A DNA stretch of 64,000 bases from Streptomyces sp. QL37 (GCF_002941025.1 NZ_PTJS01000001.1:5337472-5401471); one strand, 5' to 3'; positions 18,776-27,985 are shown, counted from the first letter of the stretch. Made by a program: numbers and translations. The notes: a model not told the origin generated them from the sequence alone.

Positions 18776-21711
18776 CCTTCAACGAGGCGAACTCCGTTCG
18801 CGACTTCGTCCGGGATCTGGTGGAATCGGTCAATGTGCGATTCGTACCGGGAAGTCATCTTCCGCGGCGCACCGACGAGGTGTTGCTGGAGCAGCAGGTG
18901 CGGGAAGCATTAATCCGCCTTAACCCGACGATCGAGGCGGATCCGCGTCTGGCCGATGAGGTGATCTACCGGCTGCGCGCGATCCTGGTCTCCGCGCGCA
19001 ACACGCCGAATCCGGTGGTGGCGAACGAGGAGTTCGCGGCATGGCTCACGGGGCAGAAGTCGATGCCGTTCGGGCACGACGGCGAGCATGTGAGCGTCAA
19101 GCTGATCGACTTCGACCACCCCGGCGAGCACAGTGCGAACAACTGGATCGTCTCCACCGAGGTGTCCTTCGGGGTTGGGCGACTGGAGCGGCGCTTCGAC
19201 CTGGTGATCTGGTGCAACGGGTTCCCCCTCGTCGTGGGGGAGGCGAAGTCGCCGGTGCGGCCGGCGTACTCCTGGATCGACGCTGCCGCGCAGGTCAAGG
19301 AGGACTACGAGGTCAACGTGCCGGCGTTCTTCGTGCCGAACGTGCTCAACTTCGCCACCGAGGGCAAGGACTTCCGCTACGGCTCAGTCGGGATGCCGGT
19401 GGAGCTGTGGGGGCCGTGGCGAGCGGATGAGTCCGGTGACGACCACACGCCGGTGAAGGTAGGCCTCTCGGCGGTCAAGGAGGCGGTAGAGGGCGTTCTT
19501 CTTCCGGACGCGATCTTGGACTTCCTGCGGTTCTTCACGCTGTTCGCGACCGACAAGAAGCACTGCAAGATCAAGGTGATCGCGAGGTACCAGCAGCTCC
19601 AGGCGACCAACCTGATCGTGGAGCGGGTGCTGCACGGGCAGATCAAGCAAGGGCTGATCTGGCACTTCCAGGGGTCGGGGAAGTCGCTGCTGATGGTTTT
19701 CACTGCGCAGAAGTTGCGCGCAACGGCGGGGCTGACCTCGCCGACGGTGATCATCGTGGTCGACCGGATCGACCTGGACACCCAGATCACCGCGACGTTC
19801 AACGCCTCGGACGTGCCGAACCTCGTCTCAACGGAGTCCCGCAAGGAGCTGCAGGAGCTCCTGGCTGCGGGCGCGCGGAAGATCATCATCACCACGATCC
19901 ACAAGTTCGGCGAAGCCCCGGGTGTGTTGGACGCGCGCGACAACATCATCGTGATGGTCGACGAGGCCCACCGCTCCCAGGAGGGCGATTACGGTCGCAA
20001 GATGCGCGAGGCGCTGCCCAACGCGTTCCTGTTCGGGCTGACCGGGACGCCGATCAACAAGCGTGACCGCAATACGTTCATGTGGTTCGGGGACGAGGCC
20101 GACGAGCACGGGTATCTCTCGCGTTACTCCTTTTCCGACTCCATCCGCGACGGCGCGACCTTGCCGCTGCACTTCGAGCCACGCCTCTCGGAGATCCACT
20201 TGGACGAGGAGGCGATCACCACGGCCTTTACCGAGCTCGCTAACCGCCACGGGCTCACCGAGGAGGACCGCACCACCCTGTCGAAGAAGGCCGCCTCCCT
20301 GGAGGTCCTGATCAAGGCCCCCGCCCGGGTCGGCAAGATCGCCGCCGACATTGCCGAGCACTTCACCGCTAAGGTCGCCCCACAGGGCTTCAAGGCGCAG
20401 GTCGTGGTCTACGACAAGGCCACCTGTGTGGCGTACAAGAAAGAGCTCGACGGCCTGCTTGGCCCAGACGTGTCCACGATCGTGATGTCCACCGGCCGCA
20501 GCGACAAGCCGACGTGGAAGCAGTGGACCCCGGGCCGTGAGGAGCTGGAGCGGATCACCGCCCGCTTTAACGACCCGGCCGACCCGCTGAAGATCATCAT
20601 CGTGACCGCGAAGCTGCTCACCGGCTTCGACGCCCCGATCCTCTACGCCCAATACATCGACAAGCCGCTGCGCGAGCACACCCTGCTCCAGGCGATCTGC
20701 CGCACTAATCGGGTCTACCCGCCCGCGAAGACCCACGGCCTGATAGTGGACTACCTAGGCATCTTCGACGACGTTGCCAAGGCCTTCGAGTTCGACGACA
20801 AGTCTGTCCAGCAGGTCATCTCCAACATCGCTGTACTCCGCGAGCAAATCGGCCCTGCGATCGAGGCTGCTCTGGCGTTCTTTCCGGGCGTCGACCGCAC
20901 CGTCGGCGGCTATGAGGGCCTGATCCAGGCGCAGACCGCGATCGACTCCGATGAGTCCCGCGACGCCTTCGGAGCCGCGTACAGCATCGTCGCCCAGCTG
21001 TGGGAGACTCTGTCCCCGGACTCGAGCCTGTCCGAATACGAAGCGGTCTACCGCTGGCTGACCGACGTCTACCAGTCCGTGCAACCCACGGACGTCACTG
21101 GCCGACTGGTTTGGCACACGCTGGGCGCTAAGACCCTTGACCTCATAAACGAGCACGTCACCGTCGAGGTCCCCCGTACCGACCTGGACATCATCGTCCT
21201 CGATGCGAAGGTTATCGAGGACCTGATGACCGGCAACCGCAAGGACATCGACCCCGTCGAGGTCGAGAAATGGATCACCGCCCGCATTGCCAAGCACGTC
21301 GGCAACCCGGCCTTCGTCGAGCTTGGCCAGCGGTTGAATGCCCTGCGCGAGAAGTACACCCACTCTCAGCAGTCATCTCTGGACTTCCTCAAGGAGCTTT
21401 TCGCGCTGGCACGTGACACGGTCGCAGCGGAGAAGGTCGCCGCTGAGGTGCCCCGCGAGGAGCGTGGAAAGGCCGCCTTGACCGACCTCTTCGAGTCGCT
21501 CAAGGGTGAGGAGACCCCGATTATCGCCGAAAGGGTCGTCGACGAGGTCGACTCCGTCGTCCGTACCGTTCGCTTTGACGGCTGGCAGGACACCAACGAA
21601 GGCGATCGCCTCGTTCAACAGGCGCTTCGCAAGGCGCTCTACATCAAGTTCAAGATCCGCGACCAGGATGTCTTCGGGAGGGCGTTGGGATACATCCGGG
21701 AGTACTACTAG
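18772..21711 (+). CDS. hsdR: Type I restriction enzyme subunit R (nuclease-translocase)
   Basis: 979 residues. N-terminal PD-(D/E)xK-like nuclease with D143 and E157-A-K159 (VVGEAKSP); SF2 helicase-translocase with GSGKS (K304), VDEAH (397-400), FGLTGTP and QAICRTNR; helical C-terminus for assembly with the methyltransferase. The start is GTG 18772 overlapping the hsdS stop by 4 nt. Codon 47 is TTA (18910-18912), the codon read by the bldA tRNA in Streptomyces; I found no in-frame TTA in the M or S genes. Complete and apparently functional. Confidence 0.95.
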   Translation: MTFNEANSVRDFVRDLVESVNVRFVPGSHLPRRTDEVLLEQQVREALIRLNPTIEADPRLADEVIYRLRAILVSARNTPNPVVANEEFAAWLTGQKSMPFGHDGEHVSVKLIDFDHPGEHSANNWIVSTEVSFGVGRLERRFDLVIWCNGFPLVVGEAKSPVRPAYSWIDAAAQVKEDYEVNVPAFFVPNVLNFATEGKDFRYGSVGMPVELWGPWRADESGDDHTPVKVGLSAVKEAVEGVLLPDAILDFLRFFTLFATDKKHCKIKVIARYQQLQATNLIVERVLHGQIKQGLIWHFQGSGKSLLMVFTAQKLRATAGLTSPTVIIVVDRIDLDTQITATFNASDVPNLVSTESRKELQELLAAGARKIIITTIHKFGEAPGVLDARDNIIVMVDEAHRSQEGDYGRKMREALPNAFLFGLTGTPINKRDRNTFMWFGDEADEHGYLSRYSFSDSIRDGATLPLHFEPRLSEIHLDEEAITTAFTELANRHGLTEEDRTTLSKKAASLEVLIKAPARVGKIAADIAEHFTAKVAPQGFKAQVVVYDKATCVAYKKELDGLLGPDVSTIVMSTGRSDKPTWKQWTPGREELERITARFNDPADPLKIIIVTAKLLTGFDAPILYAQYIDKPLREHTLLQAICRTNRVYPPAKTHGLIVDYLGIFDDVAKAFEFDDKSVQQVISNIAVLREQIGPAIEAALAFFPGVDRTVGGYEGLIQAQTAIDSDESRDAFGAAYSIVAQLWETLSPDSSLSEYEAVYRWLTDVYQSVQPTDVTGRLVWHTLGAKTLDLINEHVTVEVPRTDLDIIVLDAKVIEDLMTGNRKDIDPVEVEKWITARIAKHVGNPAFVELGQRLNALREKYTHSQQSSLDFLKELFALARDTVAAEKVAAEVPREERGKAALTDLFESLKGEETPIIAERVVDEVDSVVRTVRFDGWQDTNEGDRLVQQALRKALYIKFKIRDQDVFGRALGYIREYY

Positions 21712-21733
21712 AGTCGCCGAAGTCTAGGGAGTC

Positions 21734-22954
21734 TCAGGCTCCACTGCGGGGAATCTGCAGGGGAGCAGGTCGGGCGGCCTTCACGGTCCGCACGGAGTCG
21801 GCAGCGTGCTGACTTTGGTCAGCCGGGGCAGCCGCCTCTGCCGTTTCAGTGGCAAGCGTCTCGTCGTCCGCAGAGTAGTCTGCGTACGCCTTGTCGACCG
21901 CGGCCCGGGTCCGCTCCTCGGAGTCGGGCCACAGGTGGGTGTAGATGTTCAGCGTCATGGCCGCGTTGGTGTGGCCGAGGCGCTCGGAGACGATCTTCAC
22001 GGACTCGCCGTGCTTGATCAGCAGGCTGGCGTAGTGATGCCGGAGGGCGTGGGGTCCGGTGCCCTTCGCTATGCCGGCCTTCGCGCAGGCGGGGCGCCAG
22101 GACCCGTCCATGAAGTGCGTGTAGACCACGGGTCCGCCTTGCGGCGCCGTAAAGAGCCAGCCTTCGGGTCCATCGGCGGGGAAGTCCCGCAGGTGGGCCT
22201 TCATCGCGTCCACCGCCATGCGGGGGAGCGGGACCGTGCGGTGCGATCGAGCGGTCTTGGGCGGGCAGACGTACACGCCGTGCTTGGCCGTCTGCTGGAC
22301 CTGTTGCTCGACCGAGACGGTGGCGTGCAGCAGGTCCACGTGCCGGAGCTGGAGACCGAAGAGTTCGCCGGGGCGGAGCCCCGTGCATGCGCCCAGCAGG
22401 ACCAAGCCCCTGTAGCGGCCGGGTATCTCCTCGGCCAGCGTCCGCACCTGCTCGACGGCCAGGGGTACGACCTTTTTCCTCGGGACTGAGGGCAGCTTCG
22501 CGTCGGTGCAGGGGTTGTGCGGAATCATGCGGTCGCGGACTGCTGCCCGGAAGACGGCGTTGACCGTGTTGAAGACGGTGCGGGAGGTGCTCGCGGCGAG
22601 CTTGTGGGTGGTCGTCAGGCTGGTGATCCAACTCTGCACGTCACCGGGCTTGATCGCGCCGAGTGCTCGCTTCTCCCAGACGGGGTAGGCGTAACAACGC
22701 AGGTGCTGGGCTACGGCCTTGGCCGTCGACGGCCGATGCGGCTGGCTGGCCCGCCACTCCTCCGCGTACTCCTTGAAGGGCTTCTTCGCCGAGCGCGGGT
22801 CGACGTACTGCCCGGTGACCACGCTGGTCGTGACCTCGTCGAGCCAGCGCTGGGCGTCGATCTTGCGGTCGAAGTGGCGGGCGTGTTCCTTGCCGTCGAG
22901 GTCGCGGTAGCGGGCCCGCCACTTGCCGTTGGGTCGCTTCTGGATGTTCGCCAA
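21734..22954 (-). CDS. int: Tyrosine site-specific integrase
   Basis: 406-residue phage-type integrase. Residues 1-50 form an AP2-like arm-binding domain (KRPNGKWRARYRDLDGKEH), about 58-145 the core-binding SAM-like domain, and the catalytic domain has R194 (TGLRPGE), K233 (PPKTARSH), H302-x2-R305, H328 and Y338. All catalytic residues are present. The start is TTG 22954 with AGGAG 7 nt upstream, a weak start that would keep levels low. It follows the XRE gene by 24 bp on the same strand and is convergent with hsdR. It should act on the ychF 3' end. Confidence 0.93.
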   Translation of the reverse strand: MANIQKRPNGKWRARYRDLDGKEHARHFDRKIDAQRWLDEVTTSVVTGQYVDPRSAKKPFKEYAEEWRASQPHRPSTAKAVAQHLRCYAYPVWEKRALGAIKPGDVQSWITSLTTTHKLAASTSRTVFNTVNAVFRAAVRDRMIPHNPCTDAKLPSVPRKKVVPLAVEQVRTLAEEIPGRYRGLVLLGACTGLRPGELFGLQLRHVDLLHATVSVEQQVQQTAKHGVYVCPPKTARSHRTVPLPRMAVDAMKAHLRDFPADGPEGWLFTAPQGGPVVYTHFMDGSWRPACAKAGIAKGTGPHALRHHYASLLIKHGESVKIVSERLGHTNAAMTLNIYTHLWPDSEERTRAAVDKAYADYSADDETLATETAEAAAPADQSQHAADSVRTVKAARPAPLQIPRSGA

Positions 22955-22978
22955 GTGGCTTCTCCTTTGTGTTGATTG

Positions 22979-23479
22979 TCAGTAGTGGCCGCCGTCCTCG
23001 ATGTCGCTGGTGAGGGTGCGAGCGTCCCGCTCGTCGCCCATGAGGCGGAGGCACTGCTCGTTGATCGCGCGTGAGCTGTCGGGGTGTGCCTTGATGTGGT
23101 CGGCGACGGCGACCACGGCGCGGTGTAGGCGGTCGCGGGCGTCGCGAGTTTCGTAGAACGCTTCGACGGCTTCCTGGACGAGTCGTCGGCTGTCGATGTC
23201 GAGCCCTTCCAAGGGCGGTGACATCAGCTCTTCGAGGGGGAGCTCGAAGACGCGGGAGAAGGCGAGCGCCTCGTCGAGGTTGATCCGGCGGCGGGGTGAG
23301 CCGTTCTCGATGCGCCAGACAGCCGTCTGGTTCATCTTCACGCCCGCTCTGGTCACCCGTTCGGCCAGCTCGGTCGTGCTCCACCCTCTGACCTCGCGCT
23401 CCAAGGCCACTCGGCCCGCCACGTTGCCTTCGCTGTAGAGCAGCGGCACTTCGCCGCCCCCGGCCATCTCGCCTGCCAT
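22979..23479 (-). CDS. XRE-family transcriptional regulator
   Basis: 166-residue DNA-binding protein with an N-terminal helix-turn-helix at about residues 22-80 (VALEREVRGWSTTELAERV, NQTAVWRIENG). The C-terminal part is acidic and helical without a recognisable domain. ATG 23479 has GGAGG 5 nt upstream. It is cotranscribed with int and divergent from the excisionase-like gene, the arrangement expected for a regulator that controls excision and integration. Confidence 0.85.
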   Translation of the reverse strand: MAGEMAGGGEVPLLYSEGNVAGRVALEREVRGWSTTELAERVTRAGVKMNQTAVWRIENGSPRRRINLDEALAFSRVFELPLEELMSPPLEGLDIDSRRLVQEAVEAFYETRDARDRLHRAVVAVADHIKAHPDSSRAINEQCLRLMGDERDARTLTSDIEDGGHY

Positions 23480-23599
23480 CGGACCTCCATCGCGACTATC
23501 GCTATCCGAATTGAAACATGAGCTTCCCGATTTGGCTAACCGCCGATCATGAGGTACTGCTTATGCGGATCGAATCGCCATCTAGCCGAATGGGAACGC

Positions 23600-23794
23600 A
23601 TGCGATACCTGACCACCTCCGAGGTCGCCGAGCGCTACCGCACCGCCGAGAGCACCGTCCGCTACTGGCGCCATCTGGAGAAGGGACCGCGCGGCATCAA
23701 GATCGGCAAGCGGGTGCTCTACCCCGAGGTCGAACTGCTGCGCTACGAGCGCGCGCTGATCGACGGCGGAGAGGACTGGGGCCTGGCCTCATGA
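23600..23794 (+). CDS. Excisionase-like small HTH protein
   Basis: 64 residues of MerR/AlpA-type winged HTH: RYLTTSEVAERYRTAESTVRYW, then GPRGIKIGKRVLYPEVEL. Such proteins next to actinobacterial integrases usually act as excisionases (Xis). ATG 23600 is chosen because homologues start at the RYLTTSEVAERY segment; ATG 23549 would add 17 residues of poor character. Upstream, 23480-23599 is AT-richer than its surroundings and must hold both divergent promoters; CTATC occurs twice at 23497-23506. Confidence 0.75.
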   Translation: MRYLTTSEVAERYRTAESTVRYWRHLEKGPRGIKIGKRVLYPEVELLRYERALIDGGEDWGLAS

Positions 23795-23820
23795 GCCACC
23801 GACGGGCCCAGACACAGCAA

Positions 23821-23850
23821 CGGCCCTCGGCGCGCCAACGCCGAGGGCCG
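23821..23850. terminator. Hairpin after the excisionase-like gene
   Basis: Perfect 12-bp stem (23821-23832 with 23839-23850), 6-nt loop. Starts 27 bp after the stop codon. No U-tract. Confidence 0.7.
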
Positions 23851-23892
23851 GAGATTCCCCTGCACGTCGCCCATCCCTGAACGAACGAACCC

Positions 23893-23927
23893 GTGAGGGG
23901 CGAGACCTTGCCCGTCTCGCCCCTCAC
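23893..23927 (+). promoter_or_regulatory. Hairpin in the leader of the DUF3631 gene
   Basis: Perfect 14-bp stem (23893-23906 with 23914-23927), 7-nt loop, ending 15 bp before ATG 23943 and directly before the GAGAGGA ribosome binding site. A second strong hairpin lies just upstream (23821-23850), so transcription reaching this gene from the excisionase side is probably attenuated. Confidence 0.5.
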
Positions 23928-23942
23928 TCGAGAGGAACGTCT

Positions 23943-25403
23943 ATGAAGGACCCTACGTCCCCCGCCACCTCGAACGCATCCAGTGTCGTCTGGCCACCGA
24001 TCGCAGTCCCGGGCCAGGGTCTGCCTCGGAACCGTGAGCGGACGGAAGAGCAACACGACTCCGCAGGAGCCACTGCCGACGCCTCAACCGGCGTTCCGAA
24101 TCGGAACACGCTGGATACGCAGTCTGCAGAGGCCAGCACCCCGGCCATCGTGCCCAATAGTGCAGACGACGCCGCTCCCGAGGCACCAGAAGCCACTGAC
24201 GGTGGTAGGACAGTAGGTGCAGGTACCGCGCTGCTGGACGACCTCCGCACGGCGATCGGTCGGTACGTCGTGCTGCCGAGCGACGGGGCCCTGACCGCCG
24301 TCACCCTCTGGGTCGCGGCCTCCCACATCCAGCCTGGCCTCCAACACGCGCCACGGCTGGCGGTGGTCGGGCCGACCAAGGGGTGCGGCAAGTCCCGTCT
24401 CCTGGACGTCCTCTACGAGACCGTCCACCAGCCGATGATGACGGTGAACACCTCCCCCGCCGTGGTCTTCCGCGTCATCGGCAAGAACCCGCCGACGCTG
24501 CTGGTGGACGAGGCCGACACCATCTTCGGCCCCAAGGCAGGCGACAAGGAGGACCTGCGCGGCCTTCTGAACGCCGGGCACCAACGCAACCGGCCCGCCT
24601 GGCGGATCTCCGGGCCGGAGCACAAGCCGACCGCGTTCCCCACCTTCGCCATGGCGGCGCTGGCCGGCATCGGCGACCTGCCGGACACGATCATGGACCG
24701 GGCCATCGTCATCCGCATGCAGAAGCGCAAGCCGGGCGAGCGGATCACCCCGTTCCGATCGCGGTACTCGGTACCGGAACTGCACGCGCTGCGCGACCGG
24801 CTGGCCGACTGGCTGGTCCCGCTGCGCGGCACCGTCACGGGCGCGGTGCCGAAGATGCCCGTGGAGGACCGCGCCGCCGACACATGGGAGCCGCTCGTCA
24901 TCGTCGCCGACCTCGCCGGCGGGCACTGGCCTGCGCGGGCACGTGCCGCTTGCCTCGCGATGACGCGCAACGAGGTGGTCCAGGACGAGCAATCGACGCT
25001 GAAGACGCGGCTGCTGCGTGACATCCGCCGCGTCTTCGACCAGGAGGCTGGCAAGGAGGCCATGCGCAGCCAGGACCTGCTGGCCGTGCTGATCCAGGAC
25101 GCCGAGGCCCCGTGGGCGGAGTACGGCACGAAGGGGTTGAACGCCTACCACCTGGCGAATCTGCTGCGCGATTTCGGTATCAGCCCGGCCAACTACCGGT
25201 TCGAGAACGGCAGGCAGGCCAAGGCGTACGCCCGCAACCAGTTCGCGGACGCCTGGGCCCGCTACTGCCCGGACCCCGCTCCATCGGTATCCACCGCCGA
25301 GGTCCCGGCACGTCCGACCCGAGGCAGGCCGCCCGCCGCTCCGTCCGGGACGCTGCCCACCGGCCCGCCGGCAGGGCCGGCAGGCCCCAGGCCCACTCGC
25401 TGA
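23943..25403 (+). CDS. DUF3631 P-loop ATPase (replication/helicase-like)
   Basis: 486 residues. The first ~90 are low-complexity Ala/Thr/Glu-rich. The ATPase core has Walker A GPTKGCGKS (143-151) and Walker B TLLVDEAD (D189-E190), then the DUF3631 domain (NAGHQRNRPAWRISG, IMDRAIVIRMQKRKPGERI) and a C-terminal segment LLRDFGISPANYRFENGRQ. DUF3631 often follows primase-polymerase domains in actinobacterial elements, so a role in element replication or DNA processing is likely but not shown. The Pro-rich tail ends before an oriT-like gap. Confidence 0.8.
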   Translation: MKDPTSPATSNASSVVWPPIAVPGQGLPRNRERTEEQHDSAGATADASTGVPNRNTLDTQSAEASTPAIVPNSADDAAPEAPEATDGGRTVGAGTALLDDLRTAIGRYVVLPSDGALTAVTLWVAASHIQPGLQHAPRLAVVGPTKGCGKSRLLDVLYETVHQPMMTVNTSPAVVFRVIGKNPPTLLVDEADTIFGPKAGDKEDLRGLLNAGHQRNRPAWRISGPEHKPTAFPTFAMAALAGIGDLPDTIMDRAIVIRMQKRKPGERITPFRSRYSVPELHALRDRLADWLVPLRGTVTGAVPKMPVEDRAADTWEPLVIVADLAGGHWPARARAACLAMTRNEVVQDEQSTLKTRLLRDIRRVFDQEAGKEAMRSQDLLAVLIQDAEAPWAEYGTKGLNAYHLANLLRDFGISPANYRFENGRQAKAYARNQFADAWARYCPDPAPSVSTAEVPARPTRGRPPAAPSGTLPTGPPAGPAGPRPTR

Positions 25404-25583
25404 CACCGGGTCCGCATCAATCCGTCGCATCCGTCCCCGCGCAGGTCAGCGCGGGGACGGATCGCCTCGGCGTTACGGATCACTCCGTACCTGCGGCTAT
25501 CTCCGTACCTGTGCTGACCAGCCACGCGACGGATGCGACGGATGCGACGACGGGCCACCCCACACGACTGACGGAGCACCACC
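25404..25583 (+). other. Repeat-rich oriT-like intergenic region upstream of mobC-mobA
   Basis: 180 bp holding a perfect 14-bp hairpin (25429-25442 with 25449-25462) whose loop carries CAGGTCAG; a 15-bp inverted repeat pair (25421-25435 with 25528-25542); an 11-bp direct repeat CTCCGTACCTG (25483 and 25501); and tandem GCGACGGAT 9-mers (25526-25543). Position directly before the relaxosome genes makes it the best oriT candidate; the nic site cannot be placed. Confidence 0.5.
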
Positions 25584-26267
25584 ATGCCCGAATCGAACGC
25601 CGACGACCCCACCTCCCGCCGCCGCAGGAAGTTGTTCAGGCTCACCCGACGACCAGCAGCAAGCTGGAGCGAACGAGCCTCTAACGAGGCTTCGTCCGCG
25701 CTTGCCCCCGCCCCAGGGGTGGCGGAGGACAAGGCCGAGCGCCAGGGGGCGCCCGAGGACTCTGGTCAGCCTGCTGCCGACTTCGTTCCTCCCAGTACGT
25801 CGGCCACTGCCCCGCCGCCCGTTGAGCAGCCTTCCTGGCGGGATCTCGACGCCCCCGCCCTGCCCACGCAGATGAACCGTAAGCGCACCGTGGAGAAGCG
25901 CGACCAGGAGAAGACCATTCGCTTCACGCGCACCGCGGTCCAGGTGATCAGCGCCGCCGCTCAGCAGCGCGGTCAGAGGTTCGCCGGATTCGTCGGGGAT
26001 GCAGCCCTGGCTGTTGCGGTGGGCAAGGCGGGGATGGTCGGCAGCCCGGAGGACGATCCTCTGCGCCCGCTGATCGAGGCCGTCGAGGCGCACACGGTCG
26101 CGCTGAACCGCATCGGCGGCAACCTCAACCAGATCACCGCAGCCATCAACCGAGGAACCGTGCCCGAGCGCGCCGAGGCGGTTCTCGACCGTGTCGAGCA
26201 AGCAGCACAGAACAGCTTCCACCTCATCGACCAGCTCCTGACGAACGTCACGGCTCATGGTTCCTGA
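25584..26267 (+). CDS. mobC: MobC-like relaxosome accessory protein
   Basis: 227 residues. The N-terminal half is disordered and Pro/Ala-rich. The C-terminal half has a ribbon-helix-helix-like start (KRTVEKRDQEKTIRFTRTAV) and the MobC signature RIGGNLNQITAAINRG. MobC proteins bind oriT and help the relaxase nick. ATG 25584 has GGAG 7 nt upstream. It overlaps the relaxase start by 11 bp. Confidence 0.8.
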   Translation: MPESNADDPTSRRRRKLFRLTRRPAASWSERASNEASSALAPAPGVAEDKAERQGAPEDSGQPAADFVPPSTSATAPPPVEQPSWRDLDAPALPTQMNRKRTVEKRDQEKTIRFTRTAVQVISAAAQQRGQRFAGFVGDAALAVAVGKAGMVGSPEDDPLRPLIEAVEAHTVALNRIGGNLNQITAAINRGTVPERAEAVLDRVEQAAQNSFHLIDQLLTNVTAHGS

Positions 26268-27954
26268 CGTCTCCACCGGTTCCGACAGCCGCGGACTGAT
26301 CGCCTACCTCTTCGGTCCCGGCCGCCGCGACGAGCACACCAACCCCCACATCGTCGCCGCCTGGGACATGGCCGGTGCTCCCGATCCCGGCCGTGACCCG
26401 GCAGCCACCTACTCCCAGCTCGCCAGGCGACTCGACCACCACGTCGACCTCCGCACTCGCGAGCTGGGCGGCAAGAAACCACCTCAGCACGTCTGGCACT
26501 GCCCTGTCCGCACCGCGCCCGGCGACCGCTACCTCACCGACGCCGAATGGGCCGAGGTCGCCCGCCGCGTCGTGCACGCCACGGGCATCGCCCCCGAAGG
26601 CGACGAGAGGGCATGCCGATGGATCGCGGTGCGCCACGCCGAGGACCACATCCACATCATGGCCACCACCGTCCGCGCCGACGGCCGCCGCCCCCGCACG
26701 CACCAGGACGGCCGACGGGCCCAAGCCGAGTGCCGCAAGATCGAGACCGAGTACGGCCTGCGCCGCCTGAAGTCCGGAGACCTCACGGCCCCCCGCACCC
26801 CCACCGGCGCCGAACGCGCCAAGGCCGAGCGCCAGGGCCAGACCGCGACGGCACGGCACTGGCTGCGCGAGCGGGCGTACGCGGTCGCCGCCGCCGTACA
26901 CACCGAGGCCGACTACTTCACCGTGCTGCAGTCCCTCGGGATCAAGATCAAGACACGCCTCGGCCCCGAGAGCGGCGACGTGATCGGCTACAGCCTCGCT
27001 GCGCCCGGCGACACCAACAGCGCCGGGCAACCCATCTGGTACGGCGGCTCGAAGCTCGCCCCTGACCTCTCGATCAACCGCCTCCGCGAACGTCTCCCCG
27101 ACCAGGAGAAAGCCGACCGCCCCCGGTTCGCGGCAGACCCCGCCGAGCCGTGGCAGCACACCATCACCGCGATACAGACGGCGCACATCGTCCTCGACTC
27201 CGACGACGATGCTGCCGCCCAAGGCCACCTCGCCGCCTTCGGCGACGCCCTGTACAACATCGCCAGCGGCACGACCGGCCCACACCGGGCAGAACTGCGG
27301 TCAGCGGCAATGGCGTTCAACCGTGCCCGCCGCTCCGCCACCCGCGCCGACCACCAGGCCGCCACCGCCCTGCGCAAGGCAGCCAAGGAACTCGCCTACG
27401 CCTCCAACGAGCCGGGCGGACTCGCCATCGCCCTGCTCTTCACCACCGTGTACCTCGCTGGCGCCGCCGCCAAGTGGCACGAGCAACGCGGCCACGCACA
27501 GCAGGCCGCAGCGGCCGAAGAAGCCTTCCGCCACCTCCAGGCGGGCTACCAGCAGGCCGCCACACCCGTCCTGGCGGACTTGGCCCACCGCGCACCACGA
27601 GCCGCAACCGCCCGCCGCTTTGAACAGGACGTTCGCGCGGTCCTCCCCAACCACGCCGACCGGATCCTCGCCGACCCCACTTGGACCGCCTTGACCACAA
27701 CTCTCGCCCAAGCCGAAACCGCTGGCCACAACCCTCGACGTCTCCTGATCGAGGTGGGATCCCAGCGAGAGCTCGACAGCGCCGAGCGCCCCGCCGAGGT
27801 CCTCAACTGGCGCATCACCGCTCAGCCGAACCGGCGGACGCAAGCGGCTCGCAGCCGAAGCATCATCAGCGAAACGACGTCCACGTCCGCCAGTCCGCGC
27901 CCTTCGGCTATATCAGTGGTCAGGAGGTCCGAAGAGCGCAGCCGACACCGCTGA
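26257..27954 (+). CDS. mobA: HUH relaxase (MobA/VirD2-type mobilization nuclease)
   Basis: 565 residues. The relaxase domain has the metal-binding triad H127-x3-H131-x-H133 (RHAEDHIHIMAT); Y17 in SRGLIAYLFGPG is the probable nicking tyrosine. The middle and C-terminal parts (from about 300) are helical and Arg/Ala-rich, typical of actinobacterial mobilization relaxases. It should cut oriT and lead the transferred strand into a helper transfer apparatus. Start ATG 26257 is inside the mobC 3' end. Confidence 0.85.
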   Translation: MVPDVSTGSDSRGLIAYLFGPGRRDEHTNPHIVAAWDMAGAPDPGRDPAATYSQLARRLDHHVDLRTRELGGKKPPQHVWHCPVRTAPGDRYLTDAEWAEVARRVVHATGIAPEGDERACRWIAVRHAEDHIHIMATTVRADGRRPRTHQDGRRAQAECRKIETEYGLRRLKSGDLTAPRTPTGAERAKAERQGQTATARHWLRERAYAVAAAVHTEADYFTVLQSLGIKIKTRLGPESGDVIGYSLAAPGDTNSAGQPIWYGGSKLAPDLSINRLRERLPDQEKADRPRFAADPAEPWQHTITAIQTAHIVLDSDDDAAAQGHLAAFGDALYNIASGTTGPHRAELRSAAMAFNRARRSATRADHQAATALRKAAKELAYASNEPGGLAIALLFTTVYLAGAAAKWHEQRGHAQQAAAAEEAFRHLQAGYQQAATPVLADLAHRAPRAATARRFEQDVRAVLPNHADRILADPTWTALTTTLAQAETAGHNPRRLLIEVGSQRELDSAERPAEVLNWRITAQPNRRTQAARSRSIISETTSTSASPRPSAISVVRRSEERSRHR

Positions 27955-27985
27955 CGGACTGGGCAGATGCTCTCACCACGCCCTT

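Noticed and set aside
25526..25550. CRISPR-like repeats
   Set aside because: Only short contiguous 9-bp tandem repeats without spacers; no cas genes in the window.
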